DNA of 64,000 nt. It comes from Romboutsia_E sp900604535 (GTDB lineage Bacteria > Bacillota > Clostridia > Peptostreptococcales > Peptostreptococcaceae). Within the stretch, counting starts at the first letter, position 1. The number at the start of each line of letters is the position of its first letter. Under the pieces are notes generated by a model that was given only the letters and a program-made list of their open reading frames with translations, searched no databases and was not told the origin of the DNA. This document shows positions 18,584-27,418 of this stretch, piece after piece. The stretch is from contig NZ_UWOT01000011.1 in NCBI RefSeq assembly GCF_900604535.1, forward strand, positions 32,949-96,948. The letters are read 5' to 3'. Both the position numbers and the translations under genes were made by a program.

Positions 18584-18641
18584 AATATAAGTTAATTAAT
18601 ATTTCAATCTACATATAAAAATTCATTAGGAGGTATAAACA

Positions 18642-18926
18642 ATGAAAATAAGACCATTAGCTGACAGAGTTGTAATTAAAAAAGTTGAAGCAGAAGAAAA
18701 AACTGCAAGTGGAATAGTTTTACCTGGAGCTGCTAAAGAACAGCCTCAAATAGCAGAAGTTGTTGAAGTTGGTCCAGGAGGAATTGTTGATGGAAAAGAG
18801 ATAACTATGGAATTAAAAGTTGGAGATAAGGTTATATTCCAAAAATATTCTGGAACTGAAGTTAAATTAGATGGACAAGAATATACAATATTAAGACAAA
18901 GCGAAATACTTGCTGTTGTAGAATAA
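18642..18926 (+). CDS. groES: Co-chaperonin GroES
   Basis: A 94-residue cap of the GroEL chamber. IRPLADRVVIKKVEAEEKT at the N-terminus, the mobile loop TASGIVLPGAAKE and the C-terminal DGQEYTILRQSEILAVVE are typical. The ribosome site is AGGAGG, and groEL follows after 19 bases. Expression is expected to be HrcA-controlled through the CIRCE site. Confidence 0.98.
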   Translation: MKIRPLADRVVIKKVEAEEKTASGIVLPGAAKEQPQIAEVVEVGPGGIVDGKEITMELKVGDKVIFQKYSGTEVKLDGQEYTILRQSEILAVVE

Positions 18927-18945
18927 TTAATTAGGAGGGGTTAAG

Positions 18946-20565
18946 ATGGCTAAAGAAATTAAATTTGCTCAAGATACAAGAAAAGCTTTAGAAACTGGTG
19001 TGAATAAGTTAGCAGATACTGTTAAAGTTACATTAGGACCAAAGGGAAGAAATGTAATACTAGATAAAAAATTTGGTGCACCATTAATAACAAATGATGG
19101 TGTTACTATAGCTAAGGAAATAGAGTTAGAAGATAGATTTGAAAATATGGGAGCTCAACTTGTTAAAGAAGTTGCTATAAAAACTAATGATGTAGCAGGA
19201 GATGGTACTACTACTGCTACAGTTTTAGCTCAAGCTATTATAAGAGAAGGTTTAAAAAATGTAACTGCAGGAGCTAATCCAATACTTATAAGAAAAGGTA
19301 TACAAAAAGCTGTTGAAGTTGCAGTTGAAGAATTAAAATCTCAATCAAGAACTATAGAAACAAAAGAGTCTATATCTCAAATAGCTTCTATATCGGCAGG
19401 AGATGAAGAGGTTGGGAAATTAATAGCTGAAGCTATGGAAATAGTAGGAAGAGATGGTGTTATAACTGTTGAAGAATCTAAAACTATGCATACTGAATTA
19501 GATACAGTTGAAGGTATGCAATTTGATAGAGGATTTGTGTCTGCGTATATGGTAACAGATGTAGATAAGATGGAAGCAGTATTAAATGACCCATACATAT
19601 TAATAACAGACAAGAAAATATCTAATATACAAGAAATATTACCAGTTCTTGAGCAAATAGTTCAACAAGGTAGAAAGTTATTAATAATAGCTGAAGATGT
19701 TGAAGGTGAAGCATTATCTACATTAGTAGTTAACAAATTAAGAGGAACATTTGAAGTTGTTGCAGTTAAAGCTCCAGGGTTTGGAGATAGAAGAAAACAA
19801 ATGTTAGAAGATATAGCTATACTTACTGGAGGAACAGTAATATCTGAAGAATTAGGATATGAATTAAAAGAAGCGGATTTATCATTATTAGGTAGAGCAT
19901 CTTCTGTTAAAGTTAATAAGGAAACTACTACAATAGTAGGTGGAGTTGGAGAAAAAGTAGATATAGAAAATAGAGTTAGTCAAATAAAACATCAAATATC
20001 AGAAACTACTTCTGAATTTGATAAAGAGAAATTAATGGAAAGATTAGCTAAACTTTCTGGTGGAGTAGCTGTAGTTAAAGTTGGGGCTACAACAGAAGTT
20101 GAAATGAAAGAGAAAAAGCTAAGAATAGAAGATGCACTAAATGCAACTAGAGCTGGTGTTGAAGAAGGTATGGTAGCTGGTGGAGGTACTGCATTGGTAA
20201 GCGTAATACCAGTTGTGGAAAAACTAATAGAAAACTTAGATGGTGAAGCTAAAATAGGTGCTCAAATAGTAAGAAGGGCACTAGAAGAGCCATTAAGACA
20301 AATTGCAATTAATGCAGGACTTGAAGGTGCAGTTATAATACAGAATGTAATGACTTCTGAACCTGAAGTTGGTTTTGATGCACTAAATGAACAATATGTA
20401 AATATGATAGAAGCAGGTATAGTTGACCCAACTAAGGTTACTAGAAGTGCTTTACAAAATGCAGCATCTATAGCAGGAGTATTTTTAACAACAGAGGCTG
20501 CTGTTGCTGATATACCAGGAGAAGAACAACCTCCAATGGGTGGCGGAATGCCAGGGATGATGTAA
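18946..20565 (+). CDS. groEL: Chaperonin GroEL
   Basis: A 539-residue 60-kDa chaperonin. ATP-site motifs VTLGPKGRNV, TNDGVTIAKEIE and AGDGTTTATVLAQ lie within the first 100 residues, and GGGTAL comes near 410. The C-terminus ends in the Gly-Met tail GGGMPGMM. The length is standard. Second gene of groESL, with a strong terminator 15 bases downstream. Confidence 0.98.
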   Translation: MAKEIKFAQDTRKALETGVNKLADTVKVTLGPKGRNVILDKKFGAPLITNDGVTIAKEIELEDRFENMGAQLVKEVAIKTNDVAGDGTTTATVLAQAIIREGLKNVTAGANPILIRKGIQKAVEVAVEELKSQSRTIETKESISQIASISAGDEEVGKLIAEAMEIVGRDGVITVEESKTMHTELDTVEGMQFDRGFVSAYMVTDVDKMEAVLNDPYILITDKKISNIQEILPVLEQIVQQGRKLLIIAEDVEGEALSTLVVNKLRGTFEVVAVKAPGFGDRRKQMLEDIAILTGGTVISEELGYELKEADLSLLGRASSVKVNKETTTIVGGVGEKVDIENRVSQIKHQISETTSEFDKEKLMERLAKLSGGVAVVKVGATTEVEMKEKKLRIEDALNATRAGVEEGMVAGGGTALVSVIPVVEKLIENLDGEAKIGAQIVRRALEEPLRQIAINAGLEGAVIIQNVMTSEPEVGFDALNEQYVNMIEAGIVDPTKVTRSALQNAASIAGVFLTTEAAVADIPGEEQPPMGGGMPGMM

Positions 20566-20579
20566 TTAAAGTTTAAATA

Positions 20580-20626
20580 AAAACGTCATGAAGATATTAA
20601 ATTTAATGTCTTCATGACGTTTTTTA
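20580..20626 (+). terminator. groESL terminator
   Basis: Arms AAAACGTCATGAAGA and TCTTCATGACGTTTT, then further T residues. Confidence 0.92.
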
Positions 20627-20722
20627 TTGCATTTTATAAGGATAATAATGGAAAACACATAAGTTGATAAGTTATAATTAATACATAGTGTAAATTAAAA
20701 TATAAATTAAGGGGAGTATAAT

Positions 20723-21466
20723 ATGGATATAAGAGAATTATTAAGTGGGGTTAAAAATGGTTCGGTTAATATTGATGAAGCCTTAAAGTCCCTTAAAGAT
20801 TTACCATATGAGGATATAGGGTACGCTAATATAGACCATCATAGAAAAATAAGGACAGGGTATCCTGAAGTTATTTATTGTGAAGGAAAAAATGATGATC
20901 AAATTATTGGGATAATAGAAAGAATGACACAAAAAAACAGTAATATACTTGGTACAAGGTGTAGAAAAGAAACTTATAACAAAGTAAAACAAATTTACCC
21001 TAATGCAGAATATGAAGATATTTCGAAAATTTTAAAAATACAAAATCATGATATAGAAAATAACGGGAAGGGCAAGATTGTTGTGATTACAGGAGGAACA
21101 TCAGATATACCAGTAGCAGATGAAGCTTATTATACAGCTAAATTTTTAGGTAATACTGTAGAGAGAATATATGATGTAGGAGTTGCAGGAATACATAGGT
21201 TATTAAGTAAAAAGCATATAATTGAAAGTGCGAGGGTAATAATAGCTGTTGCAGGTATGGAGGGAGCATTGCCGAGTGTTGTAGGAGGACTTGTAGATGT
21301 ACCGATAATAGCTGTACCAACATCTGTAGGATATGGAGCTAATTTTGGAGGATTATCATCGCTTTTAACAATGTTAAACAGTTGTGCATCTGGGATATCA
21401 GTTGTTAATATAGATAATGGATTTGGAGCAGGTTATCTAGCTTCAATGATTAATAAGCTAAAGTAG
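20723..21466 (+). CDS. larB: Nickel-pincer cofactor biosynthesis protein LarB
   Basis: A 247-residue protein. The N-terminal part has IDHHRKIRTGYPEVIYCEGK near 38-57. The C-terminal domain resembles AIR carboxylase PurE (GGTSDIPVADEA, GMEGALPSVVGGL, PTSVGYGANFGGLSSLLTM). LarB carboxylates the pyridinium ring of nicotinic acid adenine dinucleotide in the path to the lactate racemase cofactor. larC follows after 17 bases. larE and larA are not in the window. Confidence 0.92.
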   Translation: MDIRELLSGVKNGSVNIDEALKSLKDLPYEDIGYANIDHHRKIRTGYPEVIYCEGKNDDQIIGIIERMTQKNSNILGTRCRKETYNKVKQIYPNAEYEDISKILKIQNHDIENNGKGKIVVITGGTSDIPVADEAYYTAKFLGNTVERIYDVGVAGIHRLLSKKHIIESARVIIAVAGMEGALPSVVGGLVDVPIIAVPTSVGYGANFGGLSSLLTMLNSCASGISVVNIDNGFGAGYLASMINKLK

Positions 21467-21483
21467 GTTAATGGGGGTAAGAT

Positions 21484-22230
21484 ATGGATCAAAGGATAAT
21501 TTATTTTGATATTGTAAATGGAATATCAGGGGATATGACTTTAGCAACTCTTTTAAACTTAGGAGTTTCGAAGGAAATATTTTTAGAAGAACTGAGTAAG
21601 TTGAATTTAAATAACGAATTTGAAATAAAAATAATATCTAAGATTGAAAATGGAATAAAAGGGACAAATGTAGATGTAATAATAAAAGAGCAAAACGTTC
21701 ATAGACATTTAGTAGATATATATAATATAATTGATCAAAGTTATTTAAATGAAAATGTAAAAAGTATGGCTAAAAAAGTATTTATGACAATCGGTGAGGC
21801 TGAAGCTAATGTTCATGGTACTACTATAGATAAAATTCATTTTCATGAAGTCGGAGCAATAGATTCTATTGTAGATATTGTAGGAGCATGTATACTTATA
21901 GATTTACTATGCGTGGATAAAATATATTCAACACATGTTCCAGTAGGTTCGGGACTTGTGAAATGCGATCATGGTGTTATGCCTATACCAGCACCTGCCA
22001 CTTTAGAAATATTAAAAGGAGTTCCTATAAAGTTAAATTCTGTAAAAGGAGAGTGTACAACTCCGACAGGAGCTGCAATAATAAAAACATTATGTGATGA
22101 ATTTGTTGATGTATTAGAATTTGAACCAAAACAAATAGGATATGGGATAGGTCATAAGACATTTGAGATACCTAATATGTTGAGAAGTGTATTAGGTATA
22201 AAAAAAAACAAAAATTTATATATGAAATAA
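21484..22230 (+). CDS. larC1: LarC N-terminal part (LarC1), frame 0 of a frameshifted gene
   Basis: Residues 1-248 of the nickel insertion enzyme (cyclometallase) of the lactate racemase cofactor path. It opens with IIYFDIVNGISGDMTLATLLNLG in place of the family's DCFSGISGDM-like start, has a His-rich HFHEVGAIDSIVDIVGA near 120, and GVPIKLNSVKGECTTPTGAA near 180. The frame ends 21 bases after an A AAA AAC heptamer with a short KKNKNLYMK tail, while the rest of LarC continues in the -1 frame. Lactobacillus plantarum larC is known to be expressed by the same kind of programmed shift. Confidence 0.88.
   Translation: MDQRIIYFDIVNGISGDMTLATLLNLGVSKEIFLEELSKLNLNNEFEIKIISKIENGIKGTNVDVIIKEQNVHRHLVDIYNIIDQSYLNENVKSMAKKVFMTIGEAEANVHGTTIDKIHFHEVGAIDSIVDIVGACILIDLLCVDKIYSTHVPVGSGLVKCDHGVMPIPAPATLEILKGVPIKLNSVKGECTTPTGAAIIKTLCDEFVDVLEFEPKQIGYGIGHKTFEIPNMLRSVLGIKKNKNLYMK
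22203..22209 (+). other. Programmed -1 ribosomal frameshift site in larC
   Basis: The bases A AAA AAC, read in frame 0 as AAA-AAC, form a canonical X XXY YYZ slippery heptamer within an eight-A run. After a -1 slip the next codons read CAA AAA TTT ATA TAT GAA and lead directly into the conserved NIDDMSPE motif. Downstream secondary structure looks weak. Confidence 0.75.
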
Positions 22231-22667
22231 TTTGTAATATTGATGATATGTCTCCGGAAGTATACTCTTATTTATATGAGAAATTATTAGATGAGGGTGT
22301 ATTAGATATATATACAGAAAGTATATATATGAAAAAAAATAGACCAGCAACTAAATTATGTGTATTGTGCAAAGAGCAAGACTTAAATAGATTTATAGAA
22401 ATTATACTTATACAAACTAGCAGTTTTGGGGTAAGGTATAATAAGTATAGTAGAGAGGAACTAAATAGATCTTTTCAAAAAATACATACAAAATATGGTG
22501 AAGTTACTGTAAAGTTAGGATACTATAATAATAAACTAATTAAAGCTACTCCTGAGTATGAAGAATGTAAATCTATAGCAAAACGATATGATATAAGCAT
22601 AAATGAAGTATATTTTGAAATAAACTGTATAATAAAACAGAAAATTAATTCTAAATTGTTGACATAA
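22209..22667 (+). CDS. larC2: LarC C-terminal part (LarC2), reached by -1 frameshift
   Basis: About 152 residues in the -1 frame after the slippery site. The motif ICNIDDMSPEVYSYL at its start is the family's (T)NIDDMNPE signature in the middle of full LarC. RPATKLCVLC and SSFGVRYNKYSREELNR follow, as in the LarC C-terminal CTP-binding domain. An internal ATG at 22248 has no ribosome site and falls inside the motif, so independent initiation there is unlikely to give a functional protein. The shifted full-length product would be about 400 residues, the family length. Confidence 0.83.
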   Translation, partial: QKFIYEIICNIDDMSPEVYSYLYEKLLDEGVLDIYTESIYMKKNRPATKLCVLCKEQDLNRFIEIILIQTSSFGVRYNKYSREELNRSFQKIHTKYGEVTVKLGYYNNKLIKATPEYEECKSIAKRYDISINEVYFEINCIIKQKINSKLLT

Positions 22668-22724
22668 GGAATAAATTTTGATAAATTTATATACACCTAA
22701 AGAAATAAAATTGAAATTAAACGT

Positions 22725-22795
22725 CACTCGTATATACCCGAAAATAAGGTTTGGGAGTTTCTACCGAGATACCGTAAATATCTTGACTATGAGTG
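22725..22795 (+). ncRNA. Purine riboswitch aptamer, guanine type
   Basis: P1 arms CACTCGTA and TATGAGTG enclose the conserved core: GTTTGGGAGTTTCTACC, then ACCGTAAAT, then GACTATGAG. The specificity base (position 74 of the xpt aptamer) is C at 22787, as in guanine sensors; adenine sensors have T. The 3' P1 arm and following GAAATTATTA can instead pair with TAGTAATTTCACT at 22892-22904, giving a switch between antiterminator and terminator upstream of guaB. Confidence 0.95.
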
Positions 22796-22886
22796 AAATT
22801 ATTATTAGCAAAGTATCAAAGTAAAGTAAATATGTAGGCTGATAAATGAATCCCTATATGTTAGCTATAAATGGATACTTTGAAAG

Positions 22887-22943
22887 CCTGTATAGTAATT
22901 TCACTTCTAAGTAAAAATTTGAAGTTATTATACAGGTTTTTTT
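22887..22943 (+). terminator. Riboswitch-controlled terminator before guaB
   Basis: The 5' arm CCTGTATAGTAATTTCACTTC pairs, with a small bulge, with GAAGTTATTATACAGG, followed by seven T. Its 5' arm overlaps the predicted antiterminator arm. Confidence 0.88.
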
Positions 22944-22956
22944 ATTTATACTTTTT

Positions 22957-22970
22957 TAATACGAACAAAA
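22957..22970 (+). promoter_or_regulatory. PurR-box-like motif before guaB
   Basis: TAATACGAACAAAA lies after the riboswitch terminator and just upstream of a TATAAT at 22980. The CGAAC core matches the Bacillus PurR box (AWWWCCGAACWWT). Similar motifs stand before purE, fhs and the purine permease. Confidence 0.45.
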
Positions 22971-23024
22971 ATACAAATATATAATAAAAAATTCGATAAG
23001 GTAAATAATGAAAGGAGAAAAACT

Positions 23025-24488
23025 ATGGCAACTATAATAAAAGAAGGTTTAACGTTTGATGATGTTTTACTGATACCACAAAAATCAGAGGTATTGCCAC
23101 AAAATGTTAAGACAGAAACATATCTAACTAATAAAATAAAACTTAACATACCTTTAATGAGTGCAGGTATGGATACAGTTACAGAGTCAAAAATGGCTAT
23201 ATCAATGGCTAGACAAGGTGGTATAGGAATAATCCATAAAAATATGACGATAGAAGAACAAGCGTTAGAAGTTGACAAAGTTAAAAGAAGTGAAAGTGGT
23301 GTTATAGTAGATCCTTTCTATTTATCAAAAGATCATACAATAAAAGATGCAGATGATATAATGGGTAGATATAAGATATCAGGAGTTCCAATAGTAGATG
23401 AATATAATAAGTTAATTGGGATAATAACTAATAGAGATATAAAATTTGAAGATGATATGACTAGACGCATCGAAGATGCTATGACTAAAGAAAATTTAGT
23501 TACTGCAAGAGAAGGAATTGATTTAGTAGAAGCTCAAGCTATACTAAAGAAACATAAAATTGAAAAACTACCTATAGTAGATGATGAAGGTTACTTAAAA
23601 GGTTTAATAACTATAAAGGATATAGAAAAGAAAATTCAATATCCAAACTCAGCAAAAGATTCACATGGAAGACTTTTATGTGGAGCAGCAGTAGGAATAG
23701 GATCAGACCTTATAGAAAGAGTGTCAGCTTTAGTGAAAGCTAATGTTGATGTAGTTGTTTTAGATAGTGCTCATGGACATTCTAAAGGAGTTATAAATGC
23801 TGTTACAAGAATAAAAGAAGTATATCCAGAACTTCAAGTAATAGCAGGAAATGTTGCTACAGCTCAAGCTACAGAAGATTTAATAAAAGCAGGAGCGGAC
23901 TGTGTAAAGGTAGGTATTGGTCCTGGTTCTATATGTACAACAAGAGTTGTTGCAGGAATTGGGGTTCCTCAATTAACAGCAGTTATGGATTGTGCTCAGG
24001 TTGCAGCAAAGTATAACGTACCTATAATTGCTGATGGTGGTATAAAGTACTCAGGAGATATTGTAAAAGCATTAGCAGGTGGAGCATCAGTTTGTATGAT
24101 GGGATCAATGTTTGCTGGAACAGAAGAAAGTCCGGGTGAAACAGTTCTTTACAAAGGTAGATCATATAAAACATATAGAGGAATGGGATCTATAGCAGCT
24201 ATGGAGAAGGGTTCTAAAGATAGATATTTCCAAAGCGATGCTAAGAAATTAGTTCCAGAAGGTGTTGAAGGAATGGTTCCATATAAGGGTAGAGCTGAAG
24301 ATATAATATTCCAAATGTTAGGTGGTATAAGATCTGGACTAGGATACTGTGGAGCGCAAACGATAACTGCATTACAAGAAAAAGCTCAATTTGTAAAAAT
24401 AACAGCAGCATCATTAAAAGAAAGTCATCCACATGACATAACAATAAGCAAAGAAGCGCCAAACTATAGTTCACAAGGAGATATGTAG
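23025..24488 (+). CDS. guaB: IMP dehydrogenase
   Basis: A 487-residue enzyme oxidising IMP to XMP, the first step of GMP synthesis. The barrel (GLTFDDVLLIPQKS start, NVATAQATEDLIKAGAD) is interrupted by two CBS domains at about 95-210. The catalytic Cys is in GPGSICTTR, and the flap region has MGSMFAGTEESPGE followed by YRGMGSIAAM. It is controlled by the guanine riboswitch and cotranscribed with guaA five bases downstream. Confidence 0.98.
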   Translation: MATIIKEGLTFDDVLLIPQKSEVLPQNVKTETYLTNKIKLNIPLMSAGMDTVTESKMAISMARQGGIGIIHKNMTIEEQALEVDKVKRSESGVIVDPFYLSKDHTIKDADDIMGRYKISGVPIVDEYNKLIGIITNRDIKFEDDMTRRIEDAMTKENLVTAREGIDLVEAQAILKKHKIEKLPIVDDEGYLKGLITIKDIEKKIQYPNSAKDSHGRLLCGAAVGIGSDLIERVSALVKANVDVVVLDSAHGHSKGVINAVTRIKEVYPELQVIAGNVATAQATEDLIKAGADCVKVGIGPGSICTTRVVAGIGVPQLTAVMDCAQVAAKYNVPIIADGGIKYSGDIVKALAGGASVCMMGSMFAGTEESPGETVLYKGRSYKTYRGMGSIAAMEKGSKDRYFQSDAKKLVPEGVEGMVPYKGRAEDIIFQMLGGIRSGLGYCGAQTITALQEKAQFVKITAASLKESHPHDITISKEAPNYSSQGDM

Positions 24489-24493
24489 ACAAT

Positions 24494-26029
24494 ATGAAGA
24501 AGCATGAATTAGTACTTGTAGTTGATTTTGGGGGACAATATAATCAATTAATAGCAAGAAGAGTAAGAGAGAATAATGTATACTGTGAAATAATACCTTA
24601 TACTACAGATATAGAAACAATAAAATCGAAGAATCCGAAAGGGATAATATTTACAGGTGGACCTAATAGTGCATATTTAGATAACTCTCCTACGATATCA
24701 AAAGAGATATTTGATATAGGAGTACCAATACTAGGTATTTGCTACGGAGTACAAATAATGTCTCATGTATTGGGTGGAAATGTAAGAAAAGGTAATGCTA
24801 ATGAAAAAGAATATGGTAGAACTGAAATAAAATATGAAGAATCTACTATATTTGAAGGTATGTCAACAAATATTGTATGGATGAGTCATACAGATTTAAT
24901 AGATAGAGTTCCAGATGGATTTAAAATAGTAGCTCATACTAAAGATTGTCCAGTTGCTGCTATGGAAAATACAGAGAAAAAATTGTATGGAGTACAGTTC
25001 CATCCAGAAGTTGAACATTGTTTAGAAGGAGATAAAGTTCTTACTAACTTCTTATATAATGTTTGTGGTGTAAGTGGAGACTGGACTACAGATACATTTA
25101 TAGAAGATAAGATAAATGAATTAAAAGCTATAATAGGTGACAAAAAAGTACTATGTGCATTAAGTGGTGGAGTGGATTCATCTGTTGCTGCTGTACTTGT
25201 ACACAGAGCTATAGGAGATAACTTAACTTGTGTATTTGTTGATCATGGTTTACTTAGAAAAAATGAAGGTGACGATGTAGAAAGAATATTCAGAGATAAG
25301 TTTGATATGAACTTAATTAGAGTTAATTGTGAAGATAGATTCTTAGGTAAATTAAAGGGAGTAACAGAGCCAGAATCTAAGAGAAAAATAATAGGTGAAG
25401 AATTCATAAGAGTATTTGAAGAAGAATCAGCTAAATTAGGAAAAATGGACTTTTTAGTTCAAGGAACTATATATCCAGATATAGTAGAAAGTGGGCATGG
25501 AGAAGCAGCTACTATAAAATCTCACCATAATGTTGGTGGAATACCTGAAGATATAGAATTCCAAATAGTTGAGCCACTAAGAGAATTATTTAAAGATGAA
25601 GTAAGAAAAATAGGGTTAGAGTTAGGTATAGAAGAAGGTTTAATATTTAGGCATCCATTCCCAGGACCAGGATTAGGTATAAGGGTTATAGGAGAAGTTA
25701 CTAAAGAAAGATGTGACATATTAAGAGAAGCTGATGCTATATATATGGATGAACTTAAAAAAGCTGGATTATATAAAGAAATATGGCAAGCATTTGCGAC
25801 ATTGCCAGATGTAAAAACTGTTGGAGTTATGGGAGATGAAAGAACATATGCTTACTTAGTAGGTTTAAGAGCAGTTACATCTTCTGATGGAATGACTTCT
25901 GACTGGTATAAGATGCCGTATGATGTTTTAGAAAAAATATCAAACAGAATTGTAAATGAAGTTGATGGAGCAAATAGAGTAGTTTATGATATAACTTCAA
26001 AACCACCAGGAACAATAGAGTGGGAATAA
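24494..26029 (+). CDS. guaA: GMP synthase (glutamine-hydrolysing)
   Basis: A 511-residue protein. The N-terminal class I glutaminase has its catalytic Cys in GICYGVQ near 83 and its His in GVQFHPEVEH near 170. The ATP pyrophosphatase P-loop is ALSGGVDSS near 220, and the C-terminal dimerisation domain ends DITSKPPGTIEWE. It converts XMP to GMP. The small spacing to guaB gives an operon ending in an AT-only hairpin. Confidence 0.98.
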   Translation: MKKHELVLVVDFGGQYNQLIARRVRENNVYCEIIPYTTDIETIKSKNPKGIIFTGGPNSAYLDNSPTISKEIFDIGVPILGICYGVQIMSHVLGGNVRKGNANEKEYGRTEIKYEESTIFEGMSTNIVWMSHTDLIDRVPDGFKIVAHTKDCPVAAMENTEKKLYGVQFHPEVEHCLEGDKVLTNFLYNVCGVSGDWTTDTFIEDKINELKAIIGDKKVLCALSGGVDSSVAAVLVHRAIGDNLTCVFVDHGLLRKNEGDDVERIFRDKFDMNLIRVNCEDRFLGKLKGVTEPESKRKIIGEEFIRVFEEESAKLGKMDFLVQGTIYPDIVESGHGEAATIKSHHNVGGIPEDIEFQIVEPLRELFKDEVRKIGLELGIEEGLIFRHPFPGPGLGIRVIGEVTKERCDILREADAIYMDELKKAGLYKEIWQAFATLPDVKTVGVMGDERTYAYLVGLRAVTSSDGMTSDWYKMPYDVLEKISNRIVNEVDGANRVVYDITSKPPGTIEWE

Positions 26030-26047
26030 TATAAAATAAGGGGGATT

Positions 26048-26088
26048 TATTATAATAATTAATTTTATTATAATAGATTCTTTTTTAT
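26048..26088 (+). terminator. guaBA terminator
   Basis: An eleven-base perfect AT-only stem, TATTATAATAA and TTATTATAATA, then GATTCTTTTTT. Confidence 0.65.
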
Positions 26089-26171
26089 TTCAAATTAATT
26101 GTAGTTAATGTTTATTAAACATAATATAAAAATTTAGACAACAAAAGGTAAAGACATTTAGGAGGAATAAC

Positions 26172-27194
26172 ATGAAATTTAAAAAAATATTTTCATTAGG
26201 TACAGCAGTAATGTTATCTGCATCTATGTTAGTTGGATGTGGATCAAAATCTTCAAATGGATCATCAGATGATGTTATAAAAGTAGGTATGGTAGCGGAT
26301 ACAGGTGGAATAAATGATGAATCCTTCAATCAAAGTGCATGGGAAGGTCTTCAACAAGCACAAAAAGATTTTAATATTGAAATAAAAGTTATAGAATCTA
26401 AGCAAGCATCAGAGTATATTTCAAATATAGAAAGTCTTGTTGATGAAGATATGGATTTAGTAATAGGTGTTGGTAATACTATGAAAGATGATATCGAAAC
26501 ACAAGCAAAGAATTATCCAGAACAACAATTTGCAATAATAGATGAGACGTATGATAAAATACCCGAAAATGTAACACCTATATTATTTAAAGAAAATGAA
26601 GCTACATTTTTAGCTGGAGTTATAGCAGGAAAAACAACAAATACTAATAAAATTGGATTTATAGGTGGTATGGAAAATAGCGTTATATCTAGATTCGAAT
26701 ATGGATTTAAATATGGTGTGAAAACAGCTAATAAAGATGCTAATGTTAATGTTCAATATGCAGGCACATTTTCTGATGCAGCTAAAGGCAAATCTATAGC
26801 TAACCAAATGTATGGAAATGACATAGATATAATATTATCTGCTGCAGGTGGAACAGGATTAGGTGCAATTGAATCAGCTAAAGAAAACAATAAATATGCT
26901 ATAGGTGTTGATAAAGATCAAAGCAACTTAGCTCCAAAAAATGTTTTAACTTCAGCTCTAAAAAAGGTTAATATTGGTGTATATGATACGGTAAAAGAAT
27001 TAGTCAATGGTAAGTTAAAAGGTGGACAAGAGAAAATATATGGACTTAAAGAAGATGGAGTTGGTATACCGGAGTCTACTAAAAAATTAGTACCAGCAGA
27101 TGTTTTAGATTTCGTAAATGAAATGAAAGAAAAAGTTAAAAATGGAGAAATATCAGTACCTTCAACAAAAGAAGAGTATGAATCTACATTATAA
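26172..27194 (+). CDS. BMP family nucleoside-binding lipoprotein
   Basis: A 340-residue surface lipoprotein. The signal peptide with lipobox MLVGC places the lipid-bearing Cys at about residue 23. The PBP1-like body opens with IKVGMVADTGGINDESFNQSAWEGL, the hallmark of the PnrA/TmpC/Med family that feeds nucleosides or purines to ABC importers. FIGGMENSVISRFEYGFKYG and AAGGTGLGAIE follow. No ATPase or permease is adjacent. The location between guaBA and a purine permease supports a purine nucleoside ligand, which is inference. Confidence 0.92.
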   Translation: MKFKKIFSLGTAVMLSASMLVGCGSKSSNGSSDDVIKVGMVADTGGINDESFNQSAWEGLQQAQKDFNIEIKVIESKQASEYISNIESLVDEDMDLVIGVGNTMKDDIETQAKNYPEQQFAIIDETYDKIPENVTPILFKENEATFLAGVIAGKTTNTNKIGFIGGMENSVISRFEYGFKYGVKTANKDANVNVQYAGTFSDAAKGKSIANQMYGNDIDIILSAAGGTGLGAIESAKENNKYAIGVDKDQSNLAPKNVLTSALKKVNIGVYDTVKELVNGKLKGGQEKIYGLKEDGVGIPESTKKLVPADVLDFVNEMKEKVKNGEISVPSTKEEYESTL

Positions 27195-27220
27195 ATTATA
27201 AAATAGACATGTATATAATT

Positions 27221-27267
27221 AAAACTAGATTAAATTTTACTTTAAATTTAATCTAGTTTTTTTATTT
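27221..27267 (+). terminator. Terminator after the BMP lipoprotein
   Basis: Seventeen-base exact arms AAAACTAGATTAAATTT and its complement at 27244-27260, followed by T-rich sequence. Confidence 0.92.
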
Positions 27268-27274
27268 TTATTAA

Positions 27275-27349
27275 AAACACGAACTATTTTTAATAAAAAA
27301 TTTAAAAAGTATAAAAAATGTTGCAAAAAAGTGTACTATATAATATAAT
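27275..27349 (+). promoter_or_regulatory. Purine permease promoter with upstream PurR-box-like motif
   Basis: AACACGAACTAT at 27276-27287 lies upstream of a clear promoter: TTGCAA at 27321, 17-base spacer, TATAAT at 27344. A further palindrome ATTCGAAT lies at 27372. The ACGAAC core is shared with guaB and, inverted, with purE. Confidence 0.55.
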
Positions 27350-27418
27350 TACTAGTGTAAAGTTAGCTAATATTCGAATTATAATATGATAAAATAATAA
27401 AAAATATGGAGGTTGAAT

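Noticed and set aside
22248..22667. larC2 as an independently started gene
   Set aside because: The ATG lies inside the conserved NIDDM motif and has no ribosome site; the frameshift explains the layout better.
26036..26080. AGGGGGATTT ribosome-like site after guaA
   Set aside because: No start codon with a sustained frame follows; the bases belong to the spacer before the terminator hairpin.
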